From: Primula veris
Lineage: Eukaryota; Streptophyta; Magnoliopsida; Ericales; Primulaceae
DNA length: 64,000 nucleotides
Direction: 5' to 3'
Assembly (NCBI GenBank): GCA_963682055.1
Contig: OY821745.1
Span: 20,705,342 to 20,769,341, forward strand
Shown: positions 40,574-53,603 of the stretch, piece by piece
How the letters are laid out: every line of letters begins with the position of its first letter
Numbering within the stretch: position 1 is the stretch's first letter
Translations under genes and position numbers: made by a program
The notes under the pieces: model-generated
Told to the model about the DNA's origin: nothing
Databases searched by the model: none
What the model saw: only the letters and a program-made list of their open reading frames with translations

Positions 40574-42742
40574 AATAACAATTATCCCATGATATTTACT
40601 CATGTGCTTGATGAGATTTCAACCGAGATAGACTTTAGAGCTTGTTATTCTTGGACTTCTGAACGTAGACAGAGTTATTGATTAATCTGACCAAGCCAAA
40701 AGATCTTAATTTCTGAGGCAAAAATTTAAAAAAGGTTTTGGTTTGGTAGGCACTGGAACTTTTTGAGCAAGGGAATAAATCAAGTTGAACTTTAAAATTG
40801 AAAAGAAAAAAGACTCTTAGTGGAATACAAAATGTCGCGGACTGGTAGACACCAGATATAGTCCGGAGATCTTTGGGCTCTTACTCGGCTTAAGCCCAAA
40901 AAGCTATAGCGTATGGCTTGAGCTAAGGTATCCTTACTCTACCCGAAAACTGTACCAATAAATAACTTCATTTTCCTGCAATCAAGTGACTTTAGTGCTT
41001 AGTTACTGTTCCATTCTGAGATTCAGAACAAACTTAAATGATTGATACAGCCTAGCAACAATAAATTATAATTAGTCGCCCTACGTGTCACGGTTTCATA
41101 ACCAATCAGTACGAAAATACCAATCAAAAAATTCAAAATCTACAGAAGACCGGGGGGAAAATCACGCCTTTTTTTCTAATAGGAAACAATTTCAACATTT
41201 TCTATAACCAATACATCAAAGCTCAATCGTGTCCCTCAAACCATCAATTTTAGAAGCCAGCATAATCTTGAAATCCTCTAATTAAATAAACAAGTATTTT
41301 TTTGTCCGCATGGTTTGTGCCCGAATCCATGCCAGGCTGCTTAGTGCTAGTAGTTATTTTCTTTGAAGTGGGCTTATGCAGTTTTGCTCACTCACTATCA
41401 GATTTCAGGCATGAAGGTTCTGTGCAAATTGCAATACCCACGTTCTCGCACGATAGATATAATCATGTTGATTTTAGAATACCCTGTGCATTTTAGGCGG
41501 CTTAGAGCATCTTCCGGGCACTCACTGTTAGTGTTACAAGAACATCAAGAGAAAGACGTATATTTACTGCTAGAATTAACTTTTCATTTTGGTCTATGCT
41601 GAGGTTTTCAGTAAGATAAGTTTTTTGGTATGGATTCACTTCCAGTATTCTTTTGTAAGCATAACTATTTAGTTAGTCAATTGTAGAGAATTTCTATACA
41701 TGTTCGACACCTTAAATGAAAGCAATAATGAGTAATAGCTGTGAGTATTTGAAGTGCTTTTGTTCAGTTATCCTTAACAAGTTGATAAGTTTTGCTGACT
41801 TGCTGCACTGTTTTTTTTTCTCACTACAAGAATATAGACGTTTAGTGACGGAATTTTCTGTTGGTATTTGAGCTGTTATGTTACTTAACTTTTGGATGTT
41901 TTCAGAGTTTTTTTTCTTTTTTAAGTTTTTACCATATTTTTGGGGGTTCTTACGGCCTTTTTTAGCTTCACTTTTTTTTTTTTCCAAATTATTTCTAATT
42001 TTAAAATATCTTTACTGATTTCTATTTCCCCCCCATTTTTATGTTTTCTAGTTAATTAGGAGCCATTGAATACTTAAATAGTTTGAAAATTTGGGCTAAA
42101 ACTTAATATAGTTTCAAATTCAGTACATGCCCAAAGAATTCACCCATGTATCAAATTGTAATTTGCCCAGTTAAAAACTAATATGTGAAGAACTATGTAA
42201 TCCAAAATTTAATGTGGTATTTCACCTTTTCAATTGTGATTTGTGCAGTGTTGATTTGAGTCACAAAATAATATGTAAAGAAAGTATGTAATCTAAATTT
42301 AATGTGGTATTTCACATTTTCAATTATGATTTGTGCAGTGTTGATTTGGGTCTGTGTCTTGTGTAAGTTAGGGAGCTCAAGTGGATGGAATTTGTAGACA
42401 GTTAATTTAAAAGTTGGGAAGAGGAAAAAAATAGTACTATTTAAAATTTAAAAGTTGCAGTTTAATATTGCAGATCATGCGGTACACAGTGTCGCTTTGC
42501 TCTAGATATTTTGTCAAATAAAAACAAGCTCAAGCTAGAAATATAACAATAAAGAAACTTTTTAAATTTGCTAAAATTAAAAGAAGCAACTTTATCATGT
42601 TTGTTAACAACTCATCAAAGGTAGGTTTTTTAGCCGACTACCTCCTAAAATTCATATATACACTTTCCGACCCTTTAAAGTTCTCTCTAAGATAGTTGAC
42701 CCCCTTCAAAATTTATCTTAAGACGGGAAAAGAAAATTTTCA
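40574..42742. other. Intergenic: between the LTR element and the gamma-glutamyl peptidase gene
   Basis: AT-rich, no supported gene. The only structured item seen is a 90-bp tandem duplication at 42179-42355. The right edge is the 3' flank of the gamma-glutamyl peptidase gene. Confidence 0.55.
42179..42355. repeat. 90-bp tandem duplication
   Basis: Two adjacent copies of a unit beginning TAATATGT(G/A)AAGAA and containing TTTAATGTGGTATTTCAC and TTTGTGCAGTGTTGATTTG. A few substitutions separate them. Confidence 0.85.
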
Positions 42743-45700
42743 TCATAATCCACCCTTGAGAAAGTTAAGGCAGAGTTTTCTCCACGCCTCTCTGTCGGGC
42801 TCTAAAGCATCAACGTTAAGCTTTGCCTCATCAGCATAAGAATCCTACAAACAAAGATATTTACGTCAACTAACGCTTTTAGAACCCTTATGAGTTATGT
42901 GATTATAAACATTAATGCGTGAGTACAGCTTATGGTTATTACCGTGATAAGATTCTTTTGAAGGAGACGATCGATGAGGTGTAGAAGAATATCTTTGGAG
43001 TACTCAGGATGACCTTGTATGCCCATAATATGATCACCGTATTTAAACATTTCCACACTTGTCTTGTTGGACCACGCTAACACCTCCGCTTTAGGGGGCA
43101 GTTCCCACACCTACATCATCATCATACAGATACTAACTCAGCATATTTAAATTTGAAAGTTTAATATATTAATTTAGATAGATCGTTTGAAAACTAATAA
43201 CACTAGTTGCAATATATCCAGAAACTAATGAAACTCACCTCATCACGATGGCATTCGATGATAGAAAGGAGCTTTGGCATTTTGAGATGTGCCAATGACG
43301 GTGAGAAATGAATGTTACGTACACCTATGTCCCACCCTGTTAATGAACGCCCGATCTTGCCACCAATGGCACGGCTCAATATCTGAAATTGCAAAAGTAC
43401 AAAAATGAGTTTGTAGACAAAGAAATAACATATACGCCCGGTTTTGATTCTCATGATCGATCATGAAACTTTCGCTTACGACATTGCGTTTGTTATGAAG
43501 GCAAATAAATAAATACGATCGTAAGGGAGTTGGTGCATAAAAACGTTGTGCGCCACACAAATGTTTATAACATGTCATAAAAATTTTCCTATGAATGTGA
43601 TGTTTAACCTAAGTGGTAGGTATTAGTATTACTGAGTTCTAGTGACCAAAAACCAGAATGATCAGGCCTCTCCACCTTATCAAAGCAAATTAAAGGAATA
43701 AGCTTTTTTAAGTTAAAATGCTAGTGTATAGCAGTAAATAAGTGGACCAACCAACTAGCACAAGTTGCGATAAACTAAACTTAAAGTAAGAAAAGAAACT
43801 TTCCCAGTCAGAAAAAAACCAAAAGAAGCCCATGTGATCTCTTCTTTAAATATACCAGAACCGTACGGTAATTTGGACCAGTTACCCCTGACCATTTTAT
43901 TTTTACGTGGCTTACCACACATTAGAGTCAGAGCCTCATCCTCTCTGTGCACGAGATAAAGAAAAAATATTGCTAGTGGTCCCTTGGTTTTAATTTGGAG
44001 TTTGGACCAAAAATTCATATATTTCATTATTTTCATTTTTTCAGGTCTCTGGATCTTTATAAGGTGGTAAATTTAGACAGTAACACAGCAATACTACCGT
44101 AATTCTAATTTTCAAACAATATAGTGATCAAGGGCCGGGTCTACTGTATCGGGCACCTAAGAGCGTCTAGTTATTATTATTATTGTTATATTTAAAAAGA
44201 ACGTCTTTTTAAAACTAAAAGTTAAATGATGAAAATAAATGGTTTATACGTATTAGAGTTAATTACAAGATATGTCTGCATGATGTGGTAGTTTAGTGGA
44301 AACGTTTCAAACCATTGCAAGTGTTCTTATTTTTACGAATGAAACAAGGATCAAACCCAAATCCTCTCACCAATTCAGAGAAGGCTTTTAACCATTCGAT
44401 TAAGGCAGTATCACTGCCTATAAAATACAATATAAATGTTATAAACTACTTAATATTTTTAAATATGCGATAACAGTAATAAAAAAACACCTATAGCACA
44501 CTTAAGCTAAAGGGCTATAATGACTTATAGGGCCGGTCCTGATACCATTATATACAACTAGGACCAGCATAGTGAAACATATATAGCTCATGGTTTGTCA
44601 ATAATTGAACAAACTTCTCTCTAATTGATATAGTATTCAGAAGACAGGATGACATTATTCACACTTGTCAAAACGTAGTGAGTTATGGCTTTTGGAAATC
44701 ACAAGAATATAATAATTTCTGATATCAAAGATGGGACCATAAGTATAATTTAACAATAAAAGAAACGAGGGTTGCATGTTCAAGGGCGTAAATATCGTGA
44801 CAACTACGGCAAATAGTCCACTTGCCATAACACTTTTTGTATTTAGTCAAATTTATAATCCCGCAAATTGTGCTCTTTCTTTTCCCCAAAATTTCGCACT
44901 AACAAATATGCACATCATATTAAATAGTAGGTTTTCTTTTTTGGAAATCTGACTATCAAAATCTTTTTACTCTTAAATGTTAAGATTGTAACTGCTGAGA
45001 TGCCCATAAATAAATAAATGAAAATATAATAATGTTAACTAAGTTCATAAATAAATCTTTAGAAATCTAATTGCTAGGGAAGAGCAACTTTATAATGTTT
45101 CAACAAGTAATTAGACAAATATTTCATGACACTACAAAATAGTATTTGGTGATAATTAATTGGCTTAAAAAAATTAATTCTTTACTACGTGAAAGCGGTG
45201 ACCATTGTTTGTTCATGCTCCTGATCAAAATGTGTCAAATCTGTTATTTGTAATTTAATTAAGAATCACATGCTCTCCATTCTCTATGTGATGTAATATT
45301 AAATAAAATAAGCCGGTTAAATAATACTCCTAAAAAATCACATACAACTCTTGACATTTTCTGAACCATACACTATAGTTTAAAAATTAAAAGTGATCCT
45401 TGTAAATAAGAACTCTCTGGACAAGTGTCTCTTTGCACTGACAAAGAGACATCAGAGTACGATAGCCAACTATAGAATTATAAAAAAGAAAAAAATATTT
45501 AAAGTTAGAACTATATTTAACTTAAATAACTGCACATAAACTAAGTAGTACTGTACAAGACTTTTTTTTGAACAACACTATTATAGGTAAAAATTAGGTC
45601 CAAAACTCTTCATTCAAAATTAACCATTTCATTCATATTCAAACTAAACTACTAATCCCCATAGCTTATAAACAGATTCTATTTAGTCCTAATACTTACA

Positions 45701-47107
45701 AACAGAGCAATACTGATCCAAAACGTTCTTAAAATCTCGCCTATTATTTCCTTTTCTTAAACTAAATAACCATTTTTGTACTATACTTCCAAAAAAAACT
45801 AACAATTACACGAGCAGTCCCCATAGTGTTCTTAAAATTACTATCCCCGCTCAGAATACAGAAAAAGCCATTGAAATCAGTCACAGCTGGTCATTTTAGA
45901 GGAAATGAAGCCATTTAAATGAAGAAAATTAATATTAAACGATAAATATACAATGGGGTGATGATATACGCACATACCATCGTGTGTGTCAATAAAAGTA
46001 TCAAAATGTGGGCCTGTTTGGCATCAGATTTTTTTTGTCAAAATCCGGCTTTTAAAAAGCAATTAGAAAAATTCTTGCTTAAAAAGGTGTAGTATTTGGC
46101 AACCATTGTAACCTCTCTACTTATAGATGACTTATAGCTTATTTTTATTGGAAAGTCATGGCCACCTATTGTAGATATAAAACACATTCTATTATAAAGT
46201 TTTTATTTTTGATATTTAACGTGAAAAAGTTTAAAAAAAAAAAAAAAACCGCAAATACATATCTTTCTTTGCTTTTGAGCTTTTTCTACCTGTTTGACCA
46301 AGAGCTAGCTTTTTAAAAGCTAACAATGCCAACACACCAATTACCCATGAATTTCATTAATCAAAAGGCTAAAAAAGACTACAAAAAGTTATAAAAAGTT
46401 GTAGATATATAAAACACTTTATATTGGAAAGTTAATATTTTTTGATAATTTAACATGAAAAATCTATTAAAAAAAATCACAATTTCCGATCTTCTCTGCT
46501 TTTGAGCTCTTTCCGCCTTTTTACGCAAAAGCTAGTTTTTTAAAAGCTAAAAAAAAACTAACACACCAAAATGCCCATGATTTCTTTTGAATCAAATAGC
46601 TACAAAAAAGCTACAAAAAAGTTGTTTCCAAAACATGACCTATATCATCAATCATCTAACCAAAACATAGTCTCTGATTGATGCGTTAGAAAACAAAATC
46701 TGTCACTATTTCCGTATCTGACCTAACATTATTTTGTATTGAAAATATACGATTACATAGTCCTAAAATCCATGAAATGTGCTCATTACCTGGTGACCAA
46801 AGCAAATCCCGAGAACCTTCTTCTCCAACGAAACCAACTTCCTCAACAGCCTCAAAAACTCGCAAATCCAATCGTCGTCACCGTACGCATCGTTACAGCT
46901 CCCCGTGATAACAAACCCATCAAACCCAGCCACCTCCTCATCATTTGGTAACTCCCCTGCCGCGACCTTGAAAACCTTCCACTCCTCGTTTTCTTGGCCT
47001 AACATGTCCGCAAAAACTCCGAAATAACCTCCGTACATCTTTTTAACGTACTCCGACTCCTCCGCGCACATTAACACGCCGAATCTCTTCCCCTCACCCA
47101 TTCCCAT
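42743..47107 (-). CDS. GGP: Gamma-glutamyl peptidase (class I glutamine amidotransferase-like)
   Basis: Cytosolic peptidase related to Arabidopsis GGP1/GGP3. The family removes gamma-glutamyl groups from glutathione conjugates, in glutathione turnover and, in Brassicales, glucosinolate and camalexin synthesis. Four exons join in phase: 46790-47107, 43239-43382, 42943-43110 and 42743-42844 (stop TGA), giving 243 residues. The class I amidotransferase triad is visible: nucleophile Cys102 in GICFGHQ, and His188 and Glu190 in GIQGHPEY. The N-terminal KRFGVLMCAEESEYVKKMYG and GFVITGSCNDAYGDD wording is typical of plant GGPs. Intron 1 is 3.4 kb and has been invaded by repeats. A TATATAAAG box (47229-47237) lies ~120 bp upstream of the ATG. 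The class is certain; substrate choice among GGP paralogues cannot be read from sequence. Confidence 0.92.
43383..46789. other. 3.4-kb first intron of the gamma-glutamyl peptidase gene
   Basis: Mostly AT-rich sequence with no open frame that I can support. Its 5' part, on the gene's strand, contains the duplicated block at about 46015-46640, described separately. The remaining ~2.6 kb shows nothing recognisable. Confidence 0.6.
46015..46640. mobile_element. Element-like block with internal ~260-bp imperfect repeat, in the GGP intron
   Basis: Begins GGGCCTGTTTGGCATCAGAT and ends near AAAAGTTGTTTCCAAAACATGACC. Inside, a unit with TATTGGAAAGT, TAACATGAAAAA, CTGCTTTTGAGCT, AAGCTAG(C/T)TTTTTAAAAGCTAA and AACACACCAA appears twice, around 46150-46350 and 46420-46590. 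The GGCCTGTTTGG opening is common in plant non-autonomous DNA elements. The exact termini and superfamily are uncertain. Confidence 0.45.
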
Positions 47108-47228
47108 TATATATTTATATTAAATATATAATGTTTTTATTTGTATCTCTTTCTGGGTGAAGGGTGAAGGGTGGGGGTGGATTTTGTTAATTTTTTTTTA
47201 TGATAAATGGAAAGAGGAGGATTTTGGC

Positions 47229-47237
47229 CTTTATATA
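47229..47237 (-). promoter_or_regulatory. TATA box of the gamma-glutamyl peptidase gene
   Basis: TATATAAAG on the minus strand about 120 bp upstream of the ATG at 47107. This would give a leader of about 90 bases. Confidence 0.6.
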
Positions 47238-47241
47238 GGGG

Positions 47242-47770
47242 TAAAATGCAAATTACCCCCTGAAACTATGGGTCATTTACAAATTACCCCCACAATCAGT
47301 TAGCTCTTTCAATTAAGACCATAAACTATCAATCTTTTGCAATTAACCCTCAAATGCATCTTTAAAATATATAACTTTTTAGTCATTTGTTAGTTTTACA
47401 ATATTACTTGTTTTATATATGTATTTTGTCAATTAAAATTTGTTAATATTACATTTATAAAATAAAGGTCACCATAACAAGCTTTATATTAAAAAAAATG
47501 GGTGAGAAATACTATTTTTTTGCATCATTTCATAAAAAAATTACTTGATATGCATGAATATTGAATAAATAATAGTATTAAATGAAAATACAACCAAAAT
47601 TGATCATGGATAATAAATTTATATCATTTAAAAGATGGTATTTCGGGCTAATTACAAAAGTTTGATAGTTTATGGGGGCTAGTTGCATAAACTGATAGTT
47701 CCTGGGGTTATTTGCGAATGACCCATAATTCCAGTGGATTAAGGAGTTACGAATTTACCCTTGGTATTTG
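47242..47770. mobile_element. ~530-bp inverted-repeat element next to the GGP promoter
   Basis: The left arm (GGGTAAAATGCAAATTACCC, GAAACTATGGGTCATTTAC, CATAAACTATCAATCTTTTG) and right arm (CAAAAGTTTGATAGTTTATG, GGGGTTATTTGCGAATGACC, CGAATTTACCCTT) are inverted copies of ~115 bp with perhaps a third of positions diverged. The AT-rich middle is non-coding. It fits an old non-autonomous DNA element. Its left end abuts the TATA box of the peptidase gene. Confidence 0.6.
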
Positions 47771-50344
47771 GATTATTCACGGGTTTGCCCTTTTTTTGAA
47801 CCTTGTATATATACTGTGCGTAAATGTCTAGATTAATGACTTTGTTACCTAAGGTTAGGGGATCTTTTTATTTTTTAAGAATGTATTTTAAATTTCAAGT
47901 CTTACTCGTTTTATTGAAAAGACAACTGTTACGACTTACGATTGTAAAACTTATTACATGTTTTGAACTTTAAATATAGCTGATTTATGAAATGTATTTC
48001 CTTACATAGTTGAACTTTAAATATTACCTAGCTAATTATTTAAGATTCTAAGGATGACGTCACGGAACGAGGAAATTGTAGAATGATTTTACGTTTGCCA
48101 AGATTATAATGTAAATTGCTAAAAAGATGTCACTTTTCAAATTAGTATATTGCAAAATTTGTCATACAAGCATTTGATGCTTAAAAAGTGCATTTTATGT
48201 CTTCTTACTCAAAATTCTCAACCCAACCCTAACCTACCACAACTCTTTATAAGCAATCAATTTCAAATCACATTGGAGGTTGTGCCACACCCCTACCATT
48301 ACTTGCATATATGTCAGCAGCGTCGGCGATGGTTCGACAGGGATGAAGTTGTTGGAGGTCTAATGAACTGCATAAAAAATCATGAAAATTACATATCATT
48401 TCTTTAATTACATACTCTTTCTAGTCTTCGGTTCTTGGCGATTGGCGAAGGTTTTCGGAAATCCGACAAACATTCGGTCAAGGTCGTTAAGTGCATACAC
48501 GATCATAGAAAATGCATATCCTTTCTTAAAGTATATACAATTTCTCGTATTCGGTCACTGGCGGAGATTGTCGAAGGTCTAATGAATCTTCATGAAGTTG
48601 TCGGATGTCCGACAAATTGCATGTGCATTCATGAGATGCACACCCATTGTACTCTGAAGTGCATACACATTACTCTTAAATTGCATTCCCATTCTTTTAC
48701 TTCGACAAATAAGCTCTGGTTAAGTGGTCGGAGGTCCGGCGAAGCACTGCCGACCTCACTGTGAAGCTCTGCCAAAACTATGTCGACCTTGAGTATGCGT
48801 TGTTCACAAATAGGATTAGAGTTTACGAAAGGGGATGCATTTTGTTAGAGCTCCGGCAACCTTGTCGAAGGTTCGTCGAACCACCCCAGAACTCTGACGG
48901 TGAAACCGATGGGTAAGGGAAGATCCGGTGTTAGTTGACATTGGTTGTGGAGAGTTATGATAATTTATGGTAGGTTTGAGGTGAGTGGGGGAGAAATGAA
49001 CACTTTTTGGTAAGAATGTATGTTATTGATAGACGTTGTCCCTTAATAGACCCACACAATGTGTGTTATTGATAGATGTTGTCGTTCATCCAAACTATTG
49101 CATGTATCCTTTGTATATGTAGTTGTTGATAATGAAAGAGTATTCTACATTTGAATGGTTTGTTAAATTATTAAGGAGTGATTTAAATGTTATTATGCCA
49201 GAGTCATACATTGTAAATATCATATAAACAAAAAGGTTTGATTAAGGCTAGAATGTACTGTTTACTATTAGAACGTAAGTTTTATGTGAGACATTTGTAT
49301 GGTAATTTCAAAGTTAGCCATAAAAGACTTAGTTTGAAAGATCTATTGTGAAATGATGCTAAGTGATTAGTTCATAATATTATAATATTTTGGTGGTTAT
49401 TATAGGCTGTTGACTGATCTTAGAACAAATATGCAAGTATTTGTATATCTTTTTATATATTTTGTCACTTTGTACTTAATTTATTATTATGTTAATTTGG
49501 TTTTTTTGGTTCAAATTATATGAATATGTTAAATAAATTGGTAAAATATGGTGATGAGAATACTTAATTGACTAGAAAAATAAGATTATAAGGTCAATAT
49601 TCCGTTAATAAAGTCAAAGTACAAAGAGTAAACAAGAAGATCACCGAATGGCAACAAAATCATATTCCCGACAGTCATTCGGACCAGACCCAGCGATCCG
49701 AAAAGGCCACATAAAACAGCGCAATATTTTATGACTTGTAATTCGGTGAAGCTACAGTGATCGGGATGAGCACATTGGCAACTTCGGGTTTAGGTCGTGA
49801 AATTTTCTGAGAACACTTGTACATATATACTATTTTTGTTCATGAATTTTGTAAGTCTTTTTCCTAATAAAGAGTTATTTATTTTCGTTTTTTCTCTCCA
49901 TTCTCTCTACCTATCTATTCATTTTTCGTACTTGTTTGCTTTATTTTTATTTTTACTCAACCCTTTTCTAAGTTCTTGGTTCCTTTTCTCCATTACTTTT
50001 TTCCCAACTCACGCTTGCCTTTAACCTTCACATTAATCAAGTAATACTCTACATCTCTTATTTTCACTATTGCTATTTGGATTAGGATAGAACTACAAAC
50101 AAAAGCTAAAGGTGCGGGGCAAACTGAAACTAAAAAACAAAAACGAGTTTCAATATTATAAGTTTAATAATTTATAATAATATATGTGTGGACGACTCAG
50201 TAATTCTAACATTATAAACTTATTACTACAGTCGATCGTCCTATTCTTATGAGATAAAAGGGTTTTCAACAAAAAATACAAGATTTAATCCCGACCATAG
50301 AGTTACCACCATTAGACCAATTTTCAATTAGACAAAAAAAATAT
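47771..50344. other. Intergenic stretch with no supported gene
   Basis: AT-rich. Around 48370-48620 a ~120-bp motif (ATGCATATC or ACATATCAT, then TATTCGGT or CTTCGGTTC, then TGGCG, GAAGGTTT or GAAGGTCT) appears twice in diverged form, and GGTCCGACAAATTGC-like phrases recur up to 48750. Nothing could be assigned to a known family. Confidence 0.5.
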
Positions 50345-50997
50345 ATCTATATTTCTCTCCATTTCAGTCTCCATTTGTGGAAAGCAAGAAACGATGTGGT
50401 TTTTAACGAAACAAAACCGAGGCCCGGATTTGTGATTGAAGGAGCAATGAGCCTTTACAAAGATTTTATTAAAGATTGCAATGAGCGAAATGAAACACCA
50501 ACAGATCCAAAGACTCCGGCTTTGTGAAGTCGGTCGTCAATTGGGTGTTTAAAAATTAATAACGACGCATCGTTTAAGACATCGAGTATTTGGGCCGGAG
50601 GAGGGATCCCGAGATAATTTAGGCGGCGTTGTAGATATATGGTGTGGACGCTTCAAAGATTCTAGTCCGCTAATGGCTGAACCTTATAGTCTACGATTTG
50701 CTTGTGTAAGAGATTTAGACAAAAATTGGAATAACATTATATTTGAGACGGACAGTAGCGAATTGGCAAAATTCTGTACAACACTTAATTGTCATATGCC
50801 TTGAAAAATTGAAACTCTCGTTGAAGATATTCGTAAATTCGGAGAAGGCAAAACTTGGTTTTTTGTTTGGTGGTCCCGTGAAACTTATAGACCGGCTAAC
50901 TATTTAGCAAATTATACTCGGGAGGAACTTATAAATTTTTGTTCGGTTTCTATGCCCGACCAACTACGGTCTTACCTTTGTAATGATTTAAATTAAT
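50345..50997 (+). pseudogene. Decayed RNase H-like (RVT_3) tail of a non-LTR retroelement-type gene
   Basis: Read across frames, the sequence gives LHLWKARNDVVFNETKPRPG, then WVFKI-NNDASFKTSSIWAG-like sequence, GGVVDIWCGRFKDSSPLMAE, YSLRFACVRDLDKNWNNIIF, ETDSSELAKFC, and finally WSRETYRPANYLANYTREEL. WKARNDVVF plus NVDASFK...AGGG...DIW...AEP is the typical plant RNase H-like domain that follows LINE-type reverse transcriptases. In-frame stops (for example after CHMP) and at least two frameshifts show it is dead. The reverse transcriptase itself is absent. A poly-A run follows at 51017. Confidence 0.7.
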
Positions 50998-51374
50998 ATA
51001 AGTATTATTTGTTTAAAAAAAAAAAAATCTCCATTTGTGTCACCTTTAAGTTACATTTGTAGGTCAAATGCATCTCTTTCAAATATAAATGCATGTCTTC
51101 CGGTCATCATACATTGATACATCTCATTCATCCTAGCATATGGTGGGGTCATTCCACATATATAAAAGCTTGACCGGTTGAACCTTGGTTTAATATCACT
51201 CCAAGAAGTTAAAAAAATCATTTTATTCTGAACTTACAAATTTTCTCCACTGATGAAGTAAGGGGGAGGTATACATAACAAAGATAGGAATTAATGGGGA
51301 GGGGGAGAGAGTTTACACAGCAGACAGAGTTTTTACAAAGAATACAGCCAACGTTTTTATAGCTCCAGATATGT

Positions 51375-51615
51375 ATTTGAAATGCTCGCACTCTATCGTC
51401 TGCCTTGTGCAAATGAGGTGCAGCATACAGTCGCATGCTCGTGTACTGTTTTTGTTCTTAGACCAATATTTTTCTCACTGGGTTTTACTTGGCAAAGTTT
51501 TTAACGAGACAAGTTTCCATCATAACTCGCGCTAACACGCTGTCACGACAATGGACTTAAAGACATTCTTCAATTACCTTACGGGTACTATGAAAAAGGG
51601 CTTATGTATGTGTGT
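51375..51615 (+). mobile_element. Rearranged Ty1/copia fragment
   Basis: The first part (to about 51520: GTCGCATGCTCGTGTACT, CACTGGGTTTTACTTGGC, TTAACGAGAC) matches the pre-LTR region of the copia element at 60830-60930. The second part (GCGCTAACACGCTG, GGACTTAAAGACATTCTTCA, TACCTTACGGGTACTA) matches 60125-60200, which lies upstream in the intact order. So segments are joined in reversed order. No coding potential remains. Confidence 0.7.
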
Positions 51616-51999
51616 GTAAGTTTGGCGCCAAAAAAAGGGTGGGGTGGGGAATATAAAAGTAATCTAATGTTAAAAAAATGATAGTAAAGTATAGCGGTTC
51701 CTATTTTGTGCAGTTATTGAGTTAAACTGTATAATTTTCAGTTATCTTTACAACTATTAGATTAAAAAATAAAAGATTAATGATATCTTTTCAATAACTA
51801 ATTTAATTTTTCAATTTTTATTATATATTAGACAAATTATGATTTAATAAATTAAAAACAAATTTTACAACACAATAAAAACTCAAATAAAAATATAGAA
51901 CCCTAGTGGATACTATCATAAAGTTAATTATTAATCAATTTTTTTTTAAAAAAATAACAATTGAATATTTATTTTTAAAAACGAGACTTTATGCACAAA
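51616..51999. other. AT-rich intergenic stretch
   Basis: No gene, repeat family or signal recognised. Confidence 0.5.
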
Positions 52000-52778
52000 C
52001 GAAAAACCCCAGTAGAAGCTCTCTAAATTAATAAATTTTCTAAAATAATAATTTTCTTCGGTCTCCACTTGAGCCAATCTAAAAAATCACCAATTTCGAT
52101 AAATTAATAAGATAATAAATTTTCTGAAGATCTTTAAATAAATATTTGTCCCGAGAAAATCATAAATTAATAATTTTTCAAAATGACAAACATTGGATAG
52201 GACAACTTAGTGAAGTATGACTCTATAGTCGTTTGATTTTTATTAAAATTTAAATATACTTGAATCTCATCTATTGTTTTTCTAAAAGCATCCAAAAGTT
52301 CTGATATAGTATTTTCAAACTATACCAAAAAAGCGTTATAAACGCGATAAATGTTTACTTTCGCATAACTGATTCTAAATATACGGTATCATTTTTAAGT
52401 ATCATCTTCTTTATTATTACCAAAGACAGTATCCATAATTTTTTCGAGTCTCTGAACATGTATTATTTTTACTTGGATAGTCCAACAACCTATTGACATT
52501 TGTTTTATTACCATGACCGAGATCATCAACCATTTTTTAAAGTTCATAAATATCTCCTTCAATAGTGGTTTCATCTCTTAATTAAAAGTTTATTAACCGA
52601 ACGAATTTTACAATGTCGAAAATAATTTGTTATTGTCGCTCGGTGAACAGTAATCGTCCGATCAATAAAACCTCTATAAAATAATTATTATTAATTTATC
52701 GATTAATTAATAACTCTCTAAATTAATAATTTTCTATGGTACCGACATTATTAATTTATAGAGGTTTTACTTTATAAC
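52000..52778. mobile_element. Probable non-autonomous DNA transposon with degenerate inverted ends
   Basis: The left end (CCCAGTAGAAGCTCTCTAAA, TTAATAAATTTTCT, TCGATAAATTAATAA) and right end (AATTAATAACTCTCTAAATT, GACATTATTAATTTATAGAG, GTTTTACTTTA) are inverted relatives. The right terminus has the AAAACCTCTATAAATTAATA wording often seen in dispersed plant DNA elements. The interior is non-coding. Termini are approximate. Confidence 0.5.
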
Positions 52779-53271
52779 AACAAAGCACAAAAGGATGGCA
52801 TTCAGATCCAAATTATACAGGATGGATCGGATCTAGATCCAAACTTTCGGATTCGATTCAGATCGAATTGGATCTTTGTATTAACAGTCCGGACTTGGAA
52901 TTAATTGTTGTTTGGACTCTAGTTCCTAAAATATTAAAAATTCCATCATATAATTCTAATCATAAACTACGTGATTAACTTTTGAAAGTATTTTTTACGG
53001 CAATCTGTATATGAAAAAAAATATCAAGTTGCACGTATTTTCTTAAAGAACATTTATTTAGGAACGAAGAGAGTATAACAATTAGATCCCATCATCCCTA
53101 CCTTTTCAAAGTGATGAATAAGACTATCATAACTTCAAAATTTATTGTATTTTTTGATAAATAACTTCAATATTTAATTACAAATTAAGATTAATAACAA
53201 ATAAATATATGAGTATATATGTATATACAATTGTGTATAAATATATACATATTTGCACGCATATATTAATA

Positions 53272-53603
53272 CTTGTAATCGTTACTCATGCGCTGCGTGT
53301 GCGACGCATGATATATACATATGATCCAGGTAAATAAATTTTTAAAAAGTATATTGATTGAATAAATATATTAAATTAGAAATTGTAACTAATATAATGT
53401 TTTTGTTATACAAAATACACGTAAAAAGATTTTATTTGGTATAGGATTATTGTTTTGAAAAGGTAATAATTTTTGTGTGTTTTTTATATTTTGAATTGAA
53501 TAAATAAAAATAATTAATTAGTAAAAAAATAGTGGTGATGTTTTTGTAAAAAATGACCAAAATTTGGCAGGCTTATCTTTTCTTGGGTTGTCTTATATAT
53601 ATA
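53272..53603 (-). mobile_element. Small Helitron copy (A1), 5' end lost
   Basis: On the minus strand it ends with the GC-rich hairpin ATGCGTCGCACACGCAGCGCAT followed by GAGTAACGATTACAAG, a decayed CTAG terminus. The body shares TTGAATAAATATATTAAATT with A3. The opposite end abuts the next Helitron and lacks the TC terminus. Confidence 0.6.

Noticed and set aside
48150..48764. Overlapping plus-strand open frames of 66-109 codons
   Set aside because: They arise from a diverged short repeat; no family match and no consistent frame.
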